Assembly: GCA_028023455.1 (NCBI GenBank)
Contig: JAQFVV010012446.1
Coordinates: forward strand, 6,947,501 to 7,011,500
DNA length: 64,000 bases
Source of the DNA: Epiperipatus broadwayi
Lineage: Eukaryota > Onychophora > Udeonychophora > Euonychophora > Peripatidae
Direction of reading: 5' to 3'
Below are positions 11,744 through 23,640 of this stretch, in pieces. The translations under genes and the position numbers were made by a program. Positions within the stretch are counted from its first letter, which is position 1, and each line of letters starts with the position of its first letter. The notes beneath the pieces are model-generated. The model saw only the letters and a program-made list of their open reading frames with translations. It did no database searches and was not told where the DNA came from.

Positions 11744-14700
11744 TGTAACCAGATGTACCAACGAACCCCACCCACTATTGGTCTTATTTCCTAATGAGCA
11801 TATTGCAGGAAGGAACTATTGGTTGGCATTCCCCAATGCTGATGCCATCCCATCTACAACAATATTTCCTGCTCATCAGAGGATGTAGCACCATAGAGAC
11901 TGGAAACTTCTAGAAATTTATGTTTTGGTTTCCCAAATGGCATCACTAGAGTTCCATCTCACTACAATCTTACTTACCCACATCGAGTTATTCCAGACAT
12001 AGCTCAGGTGACCTGAGATTCTTGTGAACTAGTGCATAAATGGATAAATGATGCAAATGAAATTGACTAAAGGTATTATTTATTTTGAAACAATAATTTT
12101 ATTTAATATTAATATTACGTATAAAGTTCTTAAAGAAGAAAAGTTTGCTGACAGTCTCTATACTGGCTGTCTTCATATCCATATGCACATTATGGATGTT
12201 TTTCCAATCATTCCTGAGTGGGAATTGTCCTTCTTTGTTTGAAGCTCCCTCATCTTCATAGATACATATCCATGTGTATAGAAGTAATTAAGTTATCCAG
12301 GTATCTTGAAGTATTTATTTTAATCCAGGTATCTAGAAATATTTGTTTTAATCCATGTATCCCAAAGTATTTGTTTAATCCAGGTAAATTGAAGTATTTA
12401 TTTTAATCCAGGTACTTTGAAGTATTTGTTTTATTTAACATATCATACAAGTGTCGGTTTGAACCACGTATTCATCATATAGGTGCATTTTTGATGTCAT
12501 TATTTGGAAGAGATTTATTATTACTTAACATATTATATAGATGTGGGTTTGAACCACTTATTCATCATATCAGTGCAGTTTGAAGTCATTATTAGGACGC
12601 ATTTTATTATTACTTAATATATTATTGTTTGAATCACTTTATTTGGAAATATTTTATTATTATTTCTTGATTCACATCTACCATTTCCTTAATTTATGTA
12701 TGTGTGGATTCAGGTGTAATTCATTCTATCAAAGCTTTTTTTGTTTAATAATAAATGTCATTCAGAATAAATAGGTTTTCATTTTGCATCATTTTATAAT
12801 CAATCAATCCAGAAAATGACATTTCATTAAATCATAAATTATTTTAATAAATGCATCTTACAAAATATTTTTAATTCACCTATTACTCCAATGCATTCTA
12901 TTTTTAAATATATTTCCTTTTTGTATTACTTACAATCAATCAATTTAAAAACTAACATTTCATTATTTTATAATTTAACTTTATAAAATATCATTAAGTA
13001 TTATAAAGGCATATAAATTGCCTCACCTGAACCTTCATGTGTTGATGGTTCTCCATAAATTTTTCCAATTAATAAGGGGTGTTCTGAGAGCTTAAAAATT
13101 CGATGGTCAGTTCACATGCCTTGTTTTTATTTGACTTTCATTTTTGAATCGGTGACAGGAGAGAGAGAAAACTATTTTCTATTTTACTCCGACATTTGAA
13201 GATATAATACTTTAATCACTTGTTTCTTCATTCTTTTTTATCAGTTACAGGTTCCTTCTTTTATTACTCACAGTGCTCCAAGCTTTGTTGGGCCGGTATT
13301 CACATAATCTGGATTTGACTAGTCCACTAATAACAGTCTTGATGCTTTCTAATAATATGTCTGTTAAAAATAAAAAAAAAATTTAATCAATCTCTACTCC
13401 CCTATTTATCTCTTTATGCTTTTTTTTATCTATCAGTCTTTGGATTGATCTAGCACCAATTGGCGATCATGACCTTCTCTAAGGCCTGTGTGTTAATTTC
13501 TTTCCTCATTGCCCATCTACTTTTAGCAGGAGCACATTCTAATAACCCTTATATGATGTTTTTGAAAAACATCTCTCGATCTTTTATGCCCACGGCAATG
13601 TTTTTTTTCATTAATTGTTATTTACAGTCTTCTTTTTGATAATCTGTAAACATTAAACTTTTGCAAAATATTACATTTTAACAATACTTTTAATATTTAA
13701 AATACACCTGGGTCTCGTTTTACGCGATAGATAGGTTCCTCAGCAAACGCGCGCAAACGAAATCACGCAAAAATAGACGTAACTTACATTGAAAAAGGGG
13801 GGATGCGGTCTGTGATTTTTCAAAATTCGCGTAAAAGCAAAGCACCAACGTAAAATTACTTTAAAATTCACGCAAAAAAAAAATAAGGAAATAAAATATA
13901 ACTAATAAAAAATTTCAAATTTGAAAAAAATTGATACAAAACAATCTTTTTTTTAACTATAATATTTAATTTTATACAAAATAATATATTTTTATACATA
14001 ATTTACAGTACAGTAATTCACATTTTTTATACACGTTTTAATTATTATAGCTATTTGCCGAAAAACACGGTCATTTGCAAACAACTAGTGCCAACTTCAC
14101 ACTAATGTTGTGTCAATGTTTTTCTGGTGACAACGTAATTAGTAATTAATCTTTGAGACGATGATTTTATTAATTGTTTATGAAACTAACAACTAAAAAT
14201 TAAATTCTTATTTTTGTCTTTAATTTTCAATTCCGTTTAAAAATCAAAATTTCACATCACATTATTTCAAGTCGCCATAAGTAATTTTTAAATTGTTAAT
14301 TACAATTAAAAATCAGTTTTAATTTTTAATTGTCAAATTTAATTGTACCTACTGCTAATACTGACCTTTTAAAAATAAACTTGTGGACACTAAATGATTA
14401 ATAATTGATTACGTTCTTTTTTAAAAAGCAAAAACAGAATGTGATTTAAAATGCAAAGTTAACACGCACAATGTTTGAACAAATTTACATTATAATCTTG
14501 AAAAATTTAATGTGTGTATACATAAAATGTGGAAATCATGATTTTAATTTCATTATTGCATAAAATCTTACTATTATAAAGCACTGAAAATATTGAAATT
14601 ACTAAGTTGAAAGTCGAATTCCAATAATGTGCTATTACTTTCAATATAACGTAAGTGCGCGAAATTTATTATTTAAAGTAATAGCGCAATATCGGAGTTC

Positions 14701-14917
14701 GACTTCTGGTGAAACACGAATCGCGTAACTTCAAAATCGTGTTAAATAAGTCCGCGTAAAAAGAGACCCAGGTGTATTAATTTTTAAATTGCTGTAATCT
14801 TTTTTTTATATCTTTGTTTTAACTTTTATTTTTGAAAACTGCATGAGCTTTTTTATTTTATCTTGACAGTTTTAAATTGGGGGGGGGGGGAGAACTTCAA
14901 ATTATATATGTGAAACA
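11744..14917 (-). mobile_element. 3' LTR of gag-bearing LTR retrotransposon
   Basis: It is colinear with 19,785-22,266 over its whole length once the nested MITE (13,705-14,774) is removed. On the minus strand it runs TGTTTCACATATATAATT..GGTTACA, that is TG..CA. The next internal bases toward 14,918 are purine-rich on the minus strand (AAAAAACAGAGACAT), a plausible polypurine tract. It contains imperfect short repeats of TTTTAATCCAGGTATCTTGA type at about 12,290-12,440, and a G12 run at 14,879-14,890 that the other LTR lacks. The two LTRs have diverged clearly, so the insertion is old. No matching target duplication was seen outside the two LTRs. Confidence 0.8.
13703..14776 (+). mobile_element. 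Tigger/pogo-like MITE, copy 1
   Basis: The element is 13,705-14,774, flanked on both sides by TA. The termini CACCTGGGTCTCGTTTTA and its reverse complement pair over about 24 bp with one mismatch. The homologous LTR at about 22,120-22,132 reads AAAATATTAATTTTTAAA with no element and a single TA, a natural empty site. TA duplication plus a ..CTCGTTTTA..GCG terminus is like the Tigger/pogo branch of Tc1/mariner (inference). A second inverted repeat lies inside near 14,610-14,707: AAGTCGAATTCCAATAATG pairs with CAATATCGGAGTTCGACTT. No transposase frame is present, so it is non-autonomous. Confidence 0.85.
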
Positions 14918-15975
14918 ATGTCTCTGTTTTTTATTATCCCCCATTAAATTTTGGGATGAAATTGCCATGATACACAATTTTATTCCACACACTAAGCATT
15001 ATTGGGTCTTTACTTAGATGAAATAGGCTAATGAATAGGTAAAATGAGATGGGAAAAGTGAATATGTGAACTGCAGCCTCCAATGTCAGGATAAGCAGAT
15101 GGTCAAACATGGACTATCAGCACACAATGCCCCATGATGTCATGACCTCATTTTTAAGCACTACCTCTCCTGTACCTAGAGAGAGATCCAAATATGAGTA
15201 GGAGCCAGAAAATATATTTGGCACTGAGCCAGCCCTGTTTGTTTCTGGTGAGTCTTAGGGATTTATTCACATGGTCTTTTCAATCACTGCTGGACTGCTC
15301 TCATACACCTCTTCCATCAGCCACCTTATCTTCATTGTTCTGAGGTGTAACTACATCCAGGTTTGGAAGAATTAGGATCATGATCAGTTCTCCAATACTA
15401 ATTTTCCATGTTTTGAGGTGATGGACTCCTATATTCTCTTGGTCTTTGGTCATTTTTCAGGCCAGTGGTGGCTTGCTTTTTTATCCGCACTTCTTCGCAG
15501 CTCATCATCACTATGTGATCTTTTTATGATACAGGTCTGATATGGACTATGAATTTCACCTGTTGAATTTCTTCCTTTTCTTCCACGGTACTGCTTCATT
15601 TCTTTGTTGAAGATACTATGGCATGTTTATAATTGTTGTAGTCTTGTGGAGGTGATTTCCTCTTATAATGGATAACACCTACTCTCGGCCTATCATCTCT
15701 CCTATATGGAGCTCTATTTGCCAACTTGGACTCTCTTTGTTGTTTGCTGGGGTTCCACAGTTATCATATGCTGTTACAACTTGGCCACTTACTCAATGGA
15801 CCGGCAATCCTTCCCAATTAGCATTTTTTCAACATAAGTTGTGAAACTGGCAGATCCCCCTGATGATTTGGTGTTCTGATAATGGATCTGCTGGTAGGGC
15901 TCTTAACTTGGTCACTTGTTTTCTAAAGAAGGGTGTGTACGGTTCACCATGTGGCCATTTATCCTTGGATACTTG
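14918..15975 (-). pseudogene. LTR-retrotransposon gag, C-terminal part
   Basis: Minus-strand frames continue the gag from 18,557 onward after the inserted repeat: KDKWPHGEPYTPFF, then ALPADPLSEHQIIRGI, then a basic YRGRKGRNSTGE stretch that could be the nucleic-acid-binding tail. ALPADPLSEHQIIRGI sits where retrotransposon gags have a helix ending ..EIIRGL. Several stops and a frameshift at the insertion junction make it non-functional. No protease, reverse transcriptase, RNase H or integrase could be found between here and the 3' LTR, so the element appears gag-only. Confidence 0.6.
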
Positions 15976-18556
15976 AAACAGTAAGATTCGTATTCGAATC
16001 TTAAGTTTCACCTTTTTCTGTCGTCTCTCACTGACCGGTCTATCCCGCCCAAATTTAAACTTTTTGATATCGAATTGTGTGTGTAACAATATTAAAAATG
16101 TATAAATATATGTAGAATTCAGCGTAAACACGCACACATTTCGATCTCAAATTAAAGGCAATAAATGGGGATAAAATAATGTAATTTAGATTTCTTTTAG
16201 TTATATAAAAATGTATAATTTTAATCATTTATTTTGGATTATAAAGTTCGTATTTATTGCTTTGTTTAAATTTCATTTAATAATAATTCTAAAAATATCT
16301 GATGTAATATTTAATTAAAAGTTAAAATAATCTTATGTTCCCTTTTTGTTTTTGAAATTTAAAAGCATCGGTCAGTGATAGATAATAGATTAATTAAAGA
16401 AAAATTCCCCAAAATTAATTAGTAAATGTAAAATGTAAACAATAGAATGGCAGCTTTCTTTAATTAAAAAAAACCAACTAAATGCATTGATTATCCTCAA
16501 GGCAGATTAAATAGAACCTAAAAATATCTTAACAAAAATGTGAAAGATCAAGATAAGAAAAGAGGCCATCTTAGACTTGCTGGAGACATTCACTAAAACT
16601 TTAGCTTTGCTCTCGATCACTGAGAGTCTCCAAAAATAATAAAAATAATTTGTTCCTGCCAAGGTATGACCGAGTAAAGCACCTAGATTATTCTCCATCG
16701 GGAGATGGTCCATCGGATGCTGAACTTTCATTGCCCGTCATAAATTCACCATGAAGATCTGCTGCCTGAAATGAATGAGAAAGCTGCTGCTGCCATGAAA
16801 TTAAATGAATATCTAAATACAAGAAAGGCTTGCCACTCGTGAACTTTTTGCTGCTAAACTAATGGAATCAGAAAACTTCTTATAAAACAGGTACCTGTCT
16901 GTATTCAAACTCTAGAGTACTCTAATAATATGCTATAGCTCTTCTTCATAATCCTTATCTAAATTATAAAATGTAAAACTACCATATGTATAGCTAAAAC
17001 TGAATAATTAACTTAATGTGTAAATTTCTCTACTAATCTAGCTTACCTCATTCTATATTGGGTGCATATTTCTATAATCTACATTTCTATCTATAGTTAT
17101 TATTTAATTATTGCATGCTCATAATTATTTCAATTTTCAAAGTTTAAATCTATGATCGCTTAAAACAATGAATGCGTGTCAAATTTTCATTAATATTTAC
17201 TTTCTTTAATAACTTAACTTTCATATAAATCGACACGCATTCAATGCTTCATTTATTGTAATGCAGGGTCTACTACTTCGCAAATGGCTGACGTATTAGT
17301 TATAATAATTCCCAATTTATATATGTTTGGTATTTATTAAATCATCATGAATAATTCAATAGAATTACATTTCTTTGAGAGTCACCAACGTTCTTTAGTA
17401 AATGTTGATAATGTCGGGCCGAATTAGAAATCCATTTAAATCTTATCATAATCGTTTATAAGTATACATGTGTTACGTTTTAGAGACGCGATGATCCATT
17501 CCGCCGGGAAATTTCCGGATTCTTCAGGGTTGCAATTAACCCCAGTCGTCCTGCACAAGCGGGCATAATGGGTGCTCCCGTAGGACTTGACAAGGTCATG
17601 CAGCCAGCCGGCAAAACTGTGACACGGACCGCTTGTCCCTGGTTATGCTTATGTGACACCTTACTTCGTCGGGCCGATGGCAGAGGCCAGCCCGATACTC
17701 TTATAAACCCATTCGCGGCATTGCAGTTTCAATATACTGCCACTCCATATCGCCTTTCTAAAGCGTACCACGTGTTCCTTTACTTAGTTTTATTATTCTA
17801 AACATATCACTCCGCCTCTGCATTATCTTCGTAATTCACTCTCAAATAAATGTTTGCCCTTAGTTATAGATAAATATTTTAATTAAATAAATATATGTCT
17901 GCCATTACTCTTATAACCCATACTTTAGACTCTTGCATTGCAAAGATATAAATCCCTCCAGGCATACATTAGAAATACTCACTCGAGAATTTTAGGTAGC
18001 TAAATTACGCCTTCAAATAAATGTATTCCTTTTGTAAACATTTCAGTATCGGAAATACTGCTGCTGAAATCCTCAATATAAAATAATGTCTAAATAAATA
18101 AATGTATTCTTTAAAATATAATCATGTCGCAAATCCCGCTACTGAAGCTGTGAGTCCATAAAATATTAGATTGTGTTATTAAAATGTATTAATAAATAAT
18201 TTTAAACTATATGTCTGCAATTACGTTTCATTTATTCGATACCCATTCTATCTAATATTTCCTCGATTATGTAAATATGAATGTTTAATTAATATTAGTT
18301 TGATTATTGGCTAACTCGAGAATAAAATCATGAGTCTCTTGCATATCCCTGACCACCGTGCCTAAGGAAATATTTACTAATGTCGCATCAGATGCGTTGT
18401 TTCGTGGATTGTATTGTGGAACCGATAAACTATGTTCGAACTCAGTACCACGGTTGGCTTCGCTAATCGATAGTGCTGCTGTTCTGTATGGTGGTCGAAT
18501 TCTGCACTATGTTTATGAGTCACACGTTTTCTGACCGTTACAATACCTTATACTTG
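15969..18556 (+). mobile_element. Repeat A copy 2, inserted in gag
   Basis: ATACTTG occurs at 15,969-15,975 and again at 18,550-18,556. Removing the sequence between them rejoins the gag reading on the minus strand, so the insert is about 15,976-18,549. A longer duplication is possible, because CCTTGGATACTTG on the left resembles CCTTATACTTG on the right. The right end (CTGACCACC.., then CTGACCGTTACAAT) matches the end of 1-2,092. The interior has scattered CG-rich parts and no recognised protein; the plus-strand frame at 17,568-17,801 has no family resemblance. Element class unknown. Confidence 0.6.
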
Positions 18557-19400
18557 ATCCCGTCTTGGCAGTCTCACTCCAGTAGCAGGTTACAAGTGCT
18601 CTTTTATAATCATTAAAATTGGGTGTGTTGGCTAAACAATGAATCCCACCAGGCTTGAGCTGCACCCTGCAAATGGCTGCAAGCTATTGCCAGTTTTGTC
18701 TCCTCAGGCATTGCATTAGTACCAGTCTAAACTTTTTATGTATTCAATAGGTGCTTCATGAGGGCCTCCTCAAAAAGCTCTTATCTTGAGGAATTGGTTC
18801 ATAATTCCTGGCATATAATTGTCTACTGGCACTTCTTGGTTAATTTTTCTACAATTTTCTTCTTGAATTTCCTTTGGAATTATTGCTGTCTTTTCCTTTA
18901 CTGGCTATGTACAGCTGCTTTTTATTTTCAGTTCTCTCACTTGGATGGTCAAACTGCCCATCTGCTGCACAGATTCCTGGATTCGTTAAATTTTCATATA
19001 CATGGCTTCACAAACTTGGGTCATCTTGACCTCTTGCTTTATTAGTGACCCTTTAACTTTATCCATGACCTCTTAATTTTCAATATTCTATCCGTCATTT
19101 TCATTATTTGATCAATCTTTTCATTTTGTCTTTCGGTTACTTCTCTGATCTGTTTTTCTATTTTTCAGCTAGCTTCTACTATCTGTTTTTTGTCTTCTCT
19201 TTGATTATCCCTTCTATTTTCATTTAGTATTTGTCTCTTTCCTCTCTCTTTCTGTTATCTTCTTTAATCATTTCCATTAGCTGGACTAACATGGGAGTCT
19301 CCTCTGTTTTCTGTGATTTTCTACTTGCTGACCAACTTCTTTTGGATTAATATCTTCTTGTTTCTGTTCTGCACTAGGAAGACTCTTCTTAGTTTACATG
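18557..19400 (-). pseudogene. LTR-retrotransposon gag, N-terminal part
   Basis: On the minus strand a charged, glutamine-rich segment (IEKQIREVTERQNEKIDQI, then VKMTQVCEAMYMKI), likely coiled coil, leads into EAPIEYIKSLDWY. It then reaches EETKLAIACSHLQGAAQAW with WDSLF and YKRALVTCYWSET following. This is the retrotransposon gag (capsid-like) signature of Ty3-type elements, where a conserved W and a ..YWSE.. segment occur in order. Stops break the frame several times, and the coding sequence is cut by the insertion at 18,550. The 5' LTR and primer site lie just upstream at 19,765-22,266. Confidence 0.7.
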
Positions 19401-19764
19401 TTCATCATCATTTTTCTTTTTGCTCTGGTTATCATCTATTTAAACTACAATTTGTTTTTTTTGTTATATTTACTCTTTGACAACTTTTTACTATTGACTT
19501 CTTTTATTTTTTATTTAATAAGCTTTTATCTCTCTCTCTTCACACCATGATTCAGCTTTGTCTTTTCTCTCATGCCTGTTTTGTTCTTATTTATCATTTA
19601 CTTTAATTAGCTCTCTTAATTTTCCCTTTTTTTTTCATTCTGGCTCATTTCACATACCCAGACCATGAGTACTGTCACAACCACAGAATCATAATTGCAT
19701 CTGCTTTGTACTCTTCTTGTTCAGCTGTTTTCTTTTATGTTTATAGGCAGACTGATTAGATTGG

Positions 19765-19782
19765 GCCCCAGGTTGGGCACCA
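19765..19782 (-). other. Primer-binding-site candidate
   Basis: On the minus strand the 18 bases TGGTGCCCAACCTGGGGC follow the LTR end TTACA after two bases. They begin with TGG, the complement of a tRNA CCA end. The primer tRNA was not identified. Confidence 0.6.
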
Positions 19783-19784
19783 AA

Positions 19785-22266
19785 TGTAACCGAACATACC
19801 AACTAACCCCACTCCTTGTTGGTCTTATTTCCTAATAGGAAATGAGCATATTGCAGGAAGGAACTATCAATTGGCATTCCCAATGCTGACAACTCCCTAC
19901 CTACAACAATATTTCCTGTTCATCAGAGGATGTAGCACTATAGACACTGGAAACATCTAGAATTCTATTTACATTTCATTTCCCAAATAGCACCACTAGA
20001 GTTCCATCTGACTACAACCTTACTTACCCATGTTGAGTTATTCCGTACATAGCTCAGGTGACATGAGATTCTTGTGAACTAATGCATAAATGGATGAATA
20101 GTGCAAATGAAATTGACAAAAGGTGTTATTTATTTTGAAACAATAATTTTATTTAATAATAATATTACTTATAAAGTTCTTAAAGAAGAAGAAAAATTTG
20201 CTGACAGTCTCTATACTGGCTGTCTTCATATCTGTGTGCATGTTACGGATATTTTTCTGATCATTCTTGAGTGGGAATTGTCCTTTTTGGTTTGAAGCTT
20301 CCTCATCTGCATAGATACATATCCATGTGTATAGAAGTAATTAACTTATCCAGATATCTTGAAGTATTTATTTTAATCCAGTATCTAGAAATATTTGTTT
20401 TAATCCATGTATCCCAAAGTATTTATTCCAATCCAGGTATCTTGAAGTATTTATTTATTTAACATATCATACAAGTGTGGATTTGAACCACTTATCCATC
20501 ATATAGGTGTGTTTTTGATGTCATTATTTGGAAGAGATTTATTATTACTTAACATATAATGTAGGTGTGGATTTGAACCACTTATTCATCATATCAATGC
20601 AGTTTGAAGTCATTATTTGAACACATTTTATTCTTATTTAATATATTATATAGGTGTGGGTTTGAACCACTTATTTATTATTTGGTATTTTATTATTATT
20701 TCTTGATTCACATCTACCATTTCCTTAATTTATGATTCACATCTACCATTTCCTTAATTTATGTATTTATGGATCCAGATGTAATTCATTCTATTAAAGC
20801 TTTTTTGTAAAATAATAAATGTCATTCAGAATAAATAGGTTTTTATTTTGCATCATTTTATAATCAATCAATCAATCCAATTTGTTTTAATCCATGTATC
20901 CCAAAGTATTTACTCCAATCCATGTATCTTGAAGTATTTATTTATTTAACATATCATACAAGTGTGGATTTGAACCACTTATCCATCATATAGGTGTGGT
21001 TTTGATATCATTATTTGGAAGAGATTAATTATTACTTAACATATTATGTAGGTGTGGATTTGAACCACTTATTTATCATATCAATGCAGTTTGAAGTCAT
21101 TATTTGAACGCATTTTATTCTTGTTTAATATATTATATAGGTGTGGGTTTGAACCACTTATTTATTATTTGGAAGTATTTTATTATTATTTCTTGATTCA
21201 CAACTACCATTTCCTTAATTTATGTATTTATGGATCCAGATGTAATTCATTTTATCAAAGCTTTTTTGTAAAATAATAAATGTCATTCAGAATAAATAGG
21301 TTTTCATTTTGCATCATTTTATAATCAATCAATCCAGAAAATGACATTTCATTAAATCATAAATATTTTTAATTCACCTATTACTCCAATGCATTCTATT
21401 TTTAAATATATTTCCTTTTTATATTACTTACAATCAATCAATTTAAAAAATAACATTTCATTATTTTATAATTTAGCTTAGTAAATACAATTTATAAAGG
21501 CATATAAATTTCCTCACCCGAACCTTCATCTGTTTGCGGTTCTTCATATATTTTCCAATTAATAAGGGGTGTTCTGAGAGCTTAACGAGTCAATGGTCAG
21601 TTCACAGGCCTTGTTTATATTTGTCTTCCATTTTTGAACCAGTGACAGGAGAGAGAGAAAGCTATTTTCTATTTACTCAGACATTTGAAGATATAATACT
21701 TTAATCACTTGTTTCTTCGTTCTTTTTTATCAGTTACAGGTTCTTTCTTTTATTACTCATGGTACTCCAAGCTTTGTTGGACTGGCATTCGTATATATAT
21801 ATACATCTGAATTTCACCAAGTCCATTAGTAACAGTCGTGATGCTTTCTAATAATATGTCTGTTATGCTTTTTTTTATCTATCAGTCTTAGGATTGATCT
21901 AGCACCAATTGTCAGTCATGACCTCTAAGGCCTGTATGTTATTTTCTTTCCTTTAGTGGGAACAAATTCTAATAACTATTATCTGATTTTTTGAAAAACA
22001 TCTCATGATCTTTTATGCCCACAGCAATCTCTTTTTTTTATTAATTGTTGATTACAGTCTTAATCTGTAAACATTAAACTTTTGCAAAATACTACATTTT
22101 AATAGCACTTTTAATATTTTAAAATATTAATTTTTAAATTGCTGTTATCTTTTTATTTTTTGTTTTAACTTCTTTTTTTTGAAAACTGCATCAGCTTTTT
22201 TATTTTATCTCAACAGTTTTAAATTATGTGGGAGGGAAAGAACTTAAAAATTATATATGTGAAACA
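19785..22266 (-). mobile_element. 5' LTR of gag-bearing LTR retrotransposon
   Basis: This is the partner of 11,744-14,917, with plus-strand ends TGTAACCGAACATACC and ATATATGTGAAACA. It differs from its partner by many substitutions, by lacking the MITE and the G12 run, and by an internal tandem duplication at 20,394-21,336. Long plus-strand frames here and in the partner LTR resemble each other only because the LTRs are duplicates. At about 2.0 kb without the extra unit it is long for an LTR. Confidence 0.8.
20394..21336 (+). repeat. Tandem duplication within the LTR (~0.46-0.49 kb units)
   Basis: Unit 1 is 20,394-20,880 and unit 2 is 20,881-21,336; both start TTTGTTTTAATCCATGTATC. The difference in length is mainly a second, 29-bp duplication inside unit 1 near 20,704-20,761 (GATTCACATCTACCATTTCC occurs twice). 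The partner LTR has one unit only. Confidence 0.9.
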
Positions 22267-22424
22267 ACGTGTCTATTTGATACTAAATATGAACATCTAG
22301 TAATCCATTGAATATCAGAAGGACATTTCCAATCCATTAGATGCAATCATGTCTGGGTATATATAGTGTTGCCAATTATTATCTCACTTTTATTTATTTT
22401 TCATTCTGTTTCAGTGTATGTATA

Positions 22425-23640
22425 GGTACAATTAGAGGGGATTTGAACCCAGCTTTCATGTATATTTCAGGCTAAATCAGCACCCATCAGTTGGTTCAGA
22501 TCATCATCTCCCACACAAGTATATAATTAGTGCTAGGTTTATATTAAGATAGCAAATCTTCAGACAACAAACTTCAATCCTTTCTGCTCTCTAACTCTTC
22601 AACCATCCATATCATTATAAATCTGATGATGGTATATTCAAAATCCTTGTTTGCCAATTTTGATGTCATTCCCATGTTGACTGTAAATCATTCTGATCCC
22701 TCATATGTAGGACCTTAAGGCCATTTTAAATATACAAAAGAGCAGTGGACAGAATACAGGATGACTATGTAATATTTAAATACAAGTATAGTATATGTAC
22801 TTAAGCTAGATTTATTTAAAATGAACTTAAAATCCTTCATATGAAGGATCGGAATGACTTATAGTCAACATGGGTGTGACAATAAAATTGGCAAACAAGG
22901 GCTTTGAACATACCATCATCAGAATTTCAATGATATGAATGACTGAAGAGTTGGAGAGTGAATAGGATTGAAGCCTGTCACATTATCTTAATGTAAACCA
23001 AACACTGATTATGTGTGTGTGTGGGAGATGATTATCCAAACCAACTGGTGATTGCTGTTTCAGCATGAAATACATATATTGGAGATCATTTATCTTTTTC
23101 ACATGTTAAAACAGCCAAAATTCTCCATACAGTAGTGTCACTCAGTGCAAGCCAGAATAATCACTGGATGACAGAAGACTTGTGCATAAAATCCCTATCT
23201 AGTGCCTACTCATCCACATTCCCAGACTAGTTTCTGGCTTGTGGCCTTCGTCAGTGAGGATCCTTGGATCTGAGAGCACTGGCTGCTCGAGTATTGCATT
23301 AGATCCTAAAGTCTAGGTGCAGTGCTCTCAGATCCAAGGCTCCTCACTGATGAAGGCCACAAGCCAGAAACTAATCAGGAGATGTTGGATAGGGATTTTA
23401 TGCACAAGCCTTCTGGCATCCATTGATTACTCTGGCTTTTACTGAGTGGCAGTGCTGTATGGAGAGTTTTGCCTGTTTTAATAACAGTTATGAGCAAGCA
23501 TAAGAAGTGGTGATCATGTGATGTTCAGTGGCTTTTTCACATGTATGTAGTCGTATGTATCGTTTGCATAAGATGGAGACGATAACTAAAAGAGCATGAA
23601 AGTCTGAGTTCAAATCCCCTCTAATTACACTTAGCTTAAA
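22425..23640 (+). mobile_element. tRNA-like palindromic element (family P), copy 1
   Basis: The left arm (about 22,430-22,720) and right arm (about 22,830-23,106 and 23,545-23,620) are inverted copies. AATTAGAGGGGATTTGAAC at the left end pairs with GTTCAAATCCCCTCTAATT at the right, and AGTTGGTTCAGATCATCATC pairs with GATGATTATCCAAACCAACT. GAGTTCAAATCCCC resembles a tRNA B box. The right arm is split by an FB1 element at 23,107-23,531 with a 13-bp duplication. The same arms occur at 49,757-50,453 and 51,231-51,951. No protein coding. Confidence 0.75.
23094..23544 (+). mobile_element. FB1 foldback element, copy b, with exact 13-bp duplication
   Basis: The element is about 23,107-23,531. CTTTTTCACATGT is repeated exactly at 23,094-23,106 and 23,532-23,544. 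Inverted arms lie at about 23,117-23,282 and 23,313-23,470: TCTCCATACAGTAGTG pairs with CAGTGCTGTATGGAGA, and AGACTAGTTTCTGGCTTGTG with CACAAGCCAGAAACTAAT. The left end starts at the inner block (ACAGCCAAAATTCTCC). The right end runs on to GTGATCATGTGATGTTCAGT, so the two ends are not equivalent. It is nested in a family P element. Confidence 0.85.

Noticed and set aside
12048-12406. Frames in the LTR that resemble those at 20,101-20,462
   Set aside because: Similarity reflects the duplicated LTR; frames shift between copies and have no known motif.
17568-17801. 77-codon frame starting MGAPVGLDK
   Set aside because: It lies in repeat A copy 2, is not kept in copy 1, and has no family resemblance.
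18758-19045. 95-codon plus-strand frame rich in aromatic residues
   Set aside because: It is the shadow of the minus-strand gag coding sequence.
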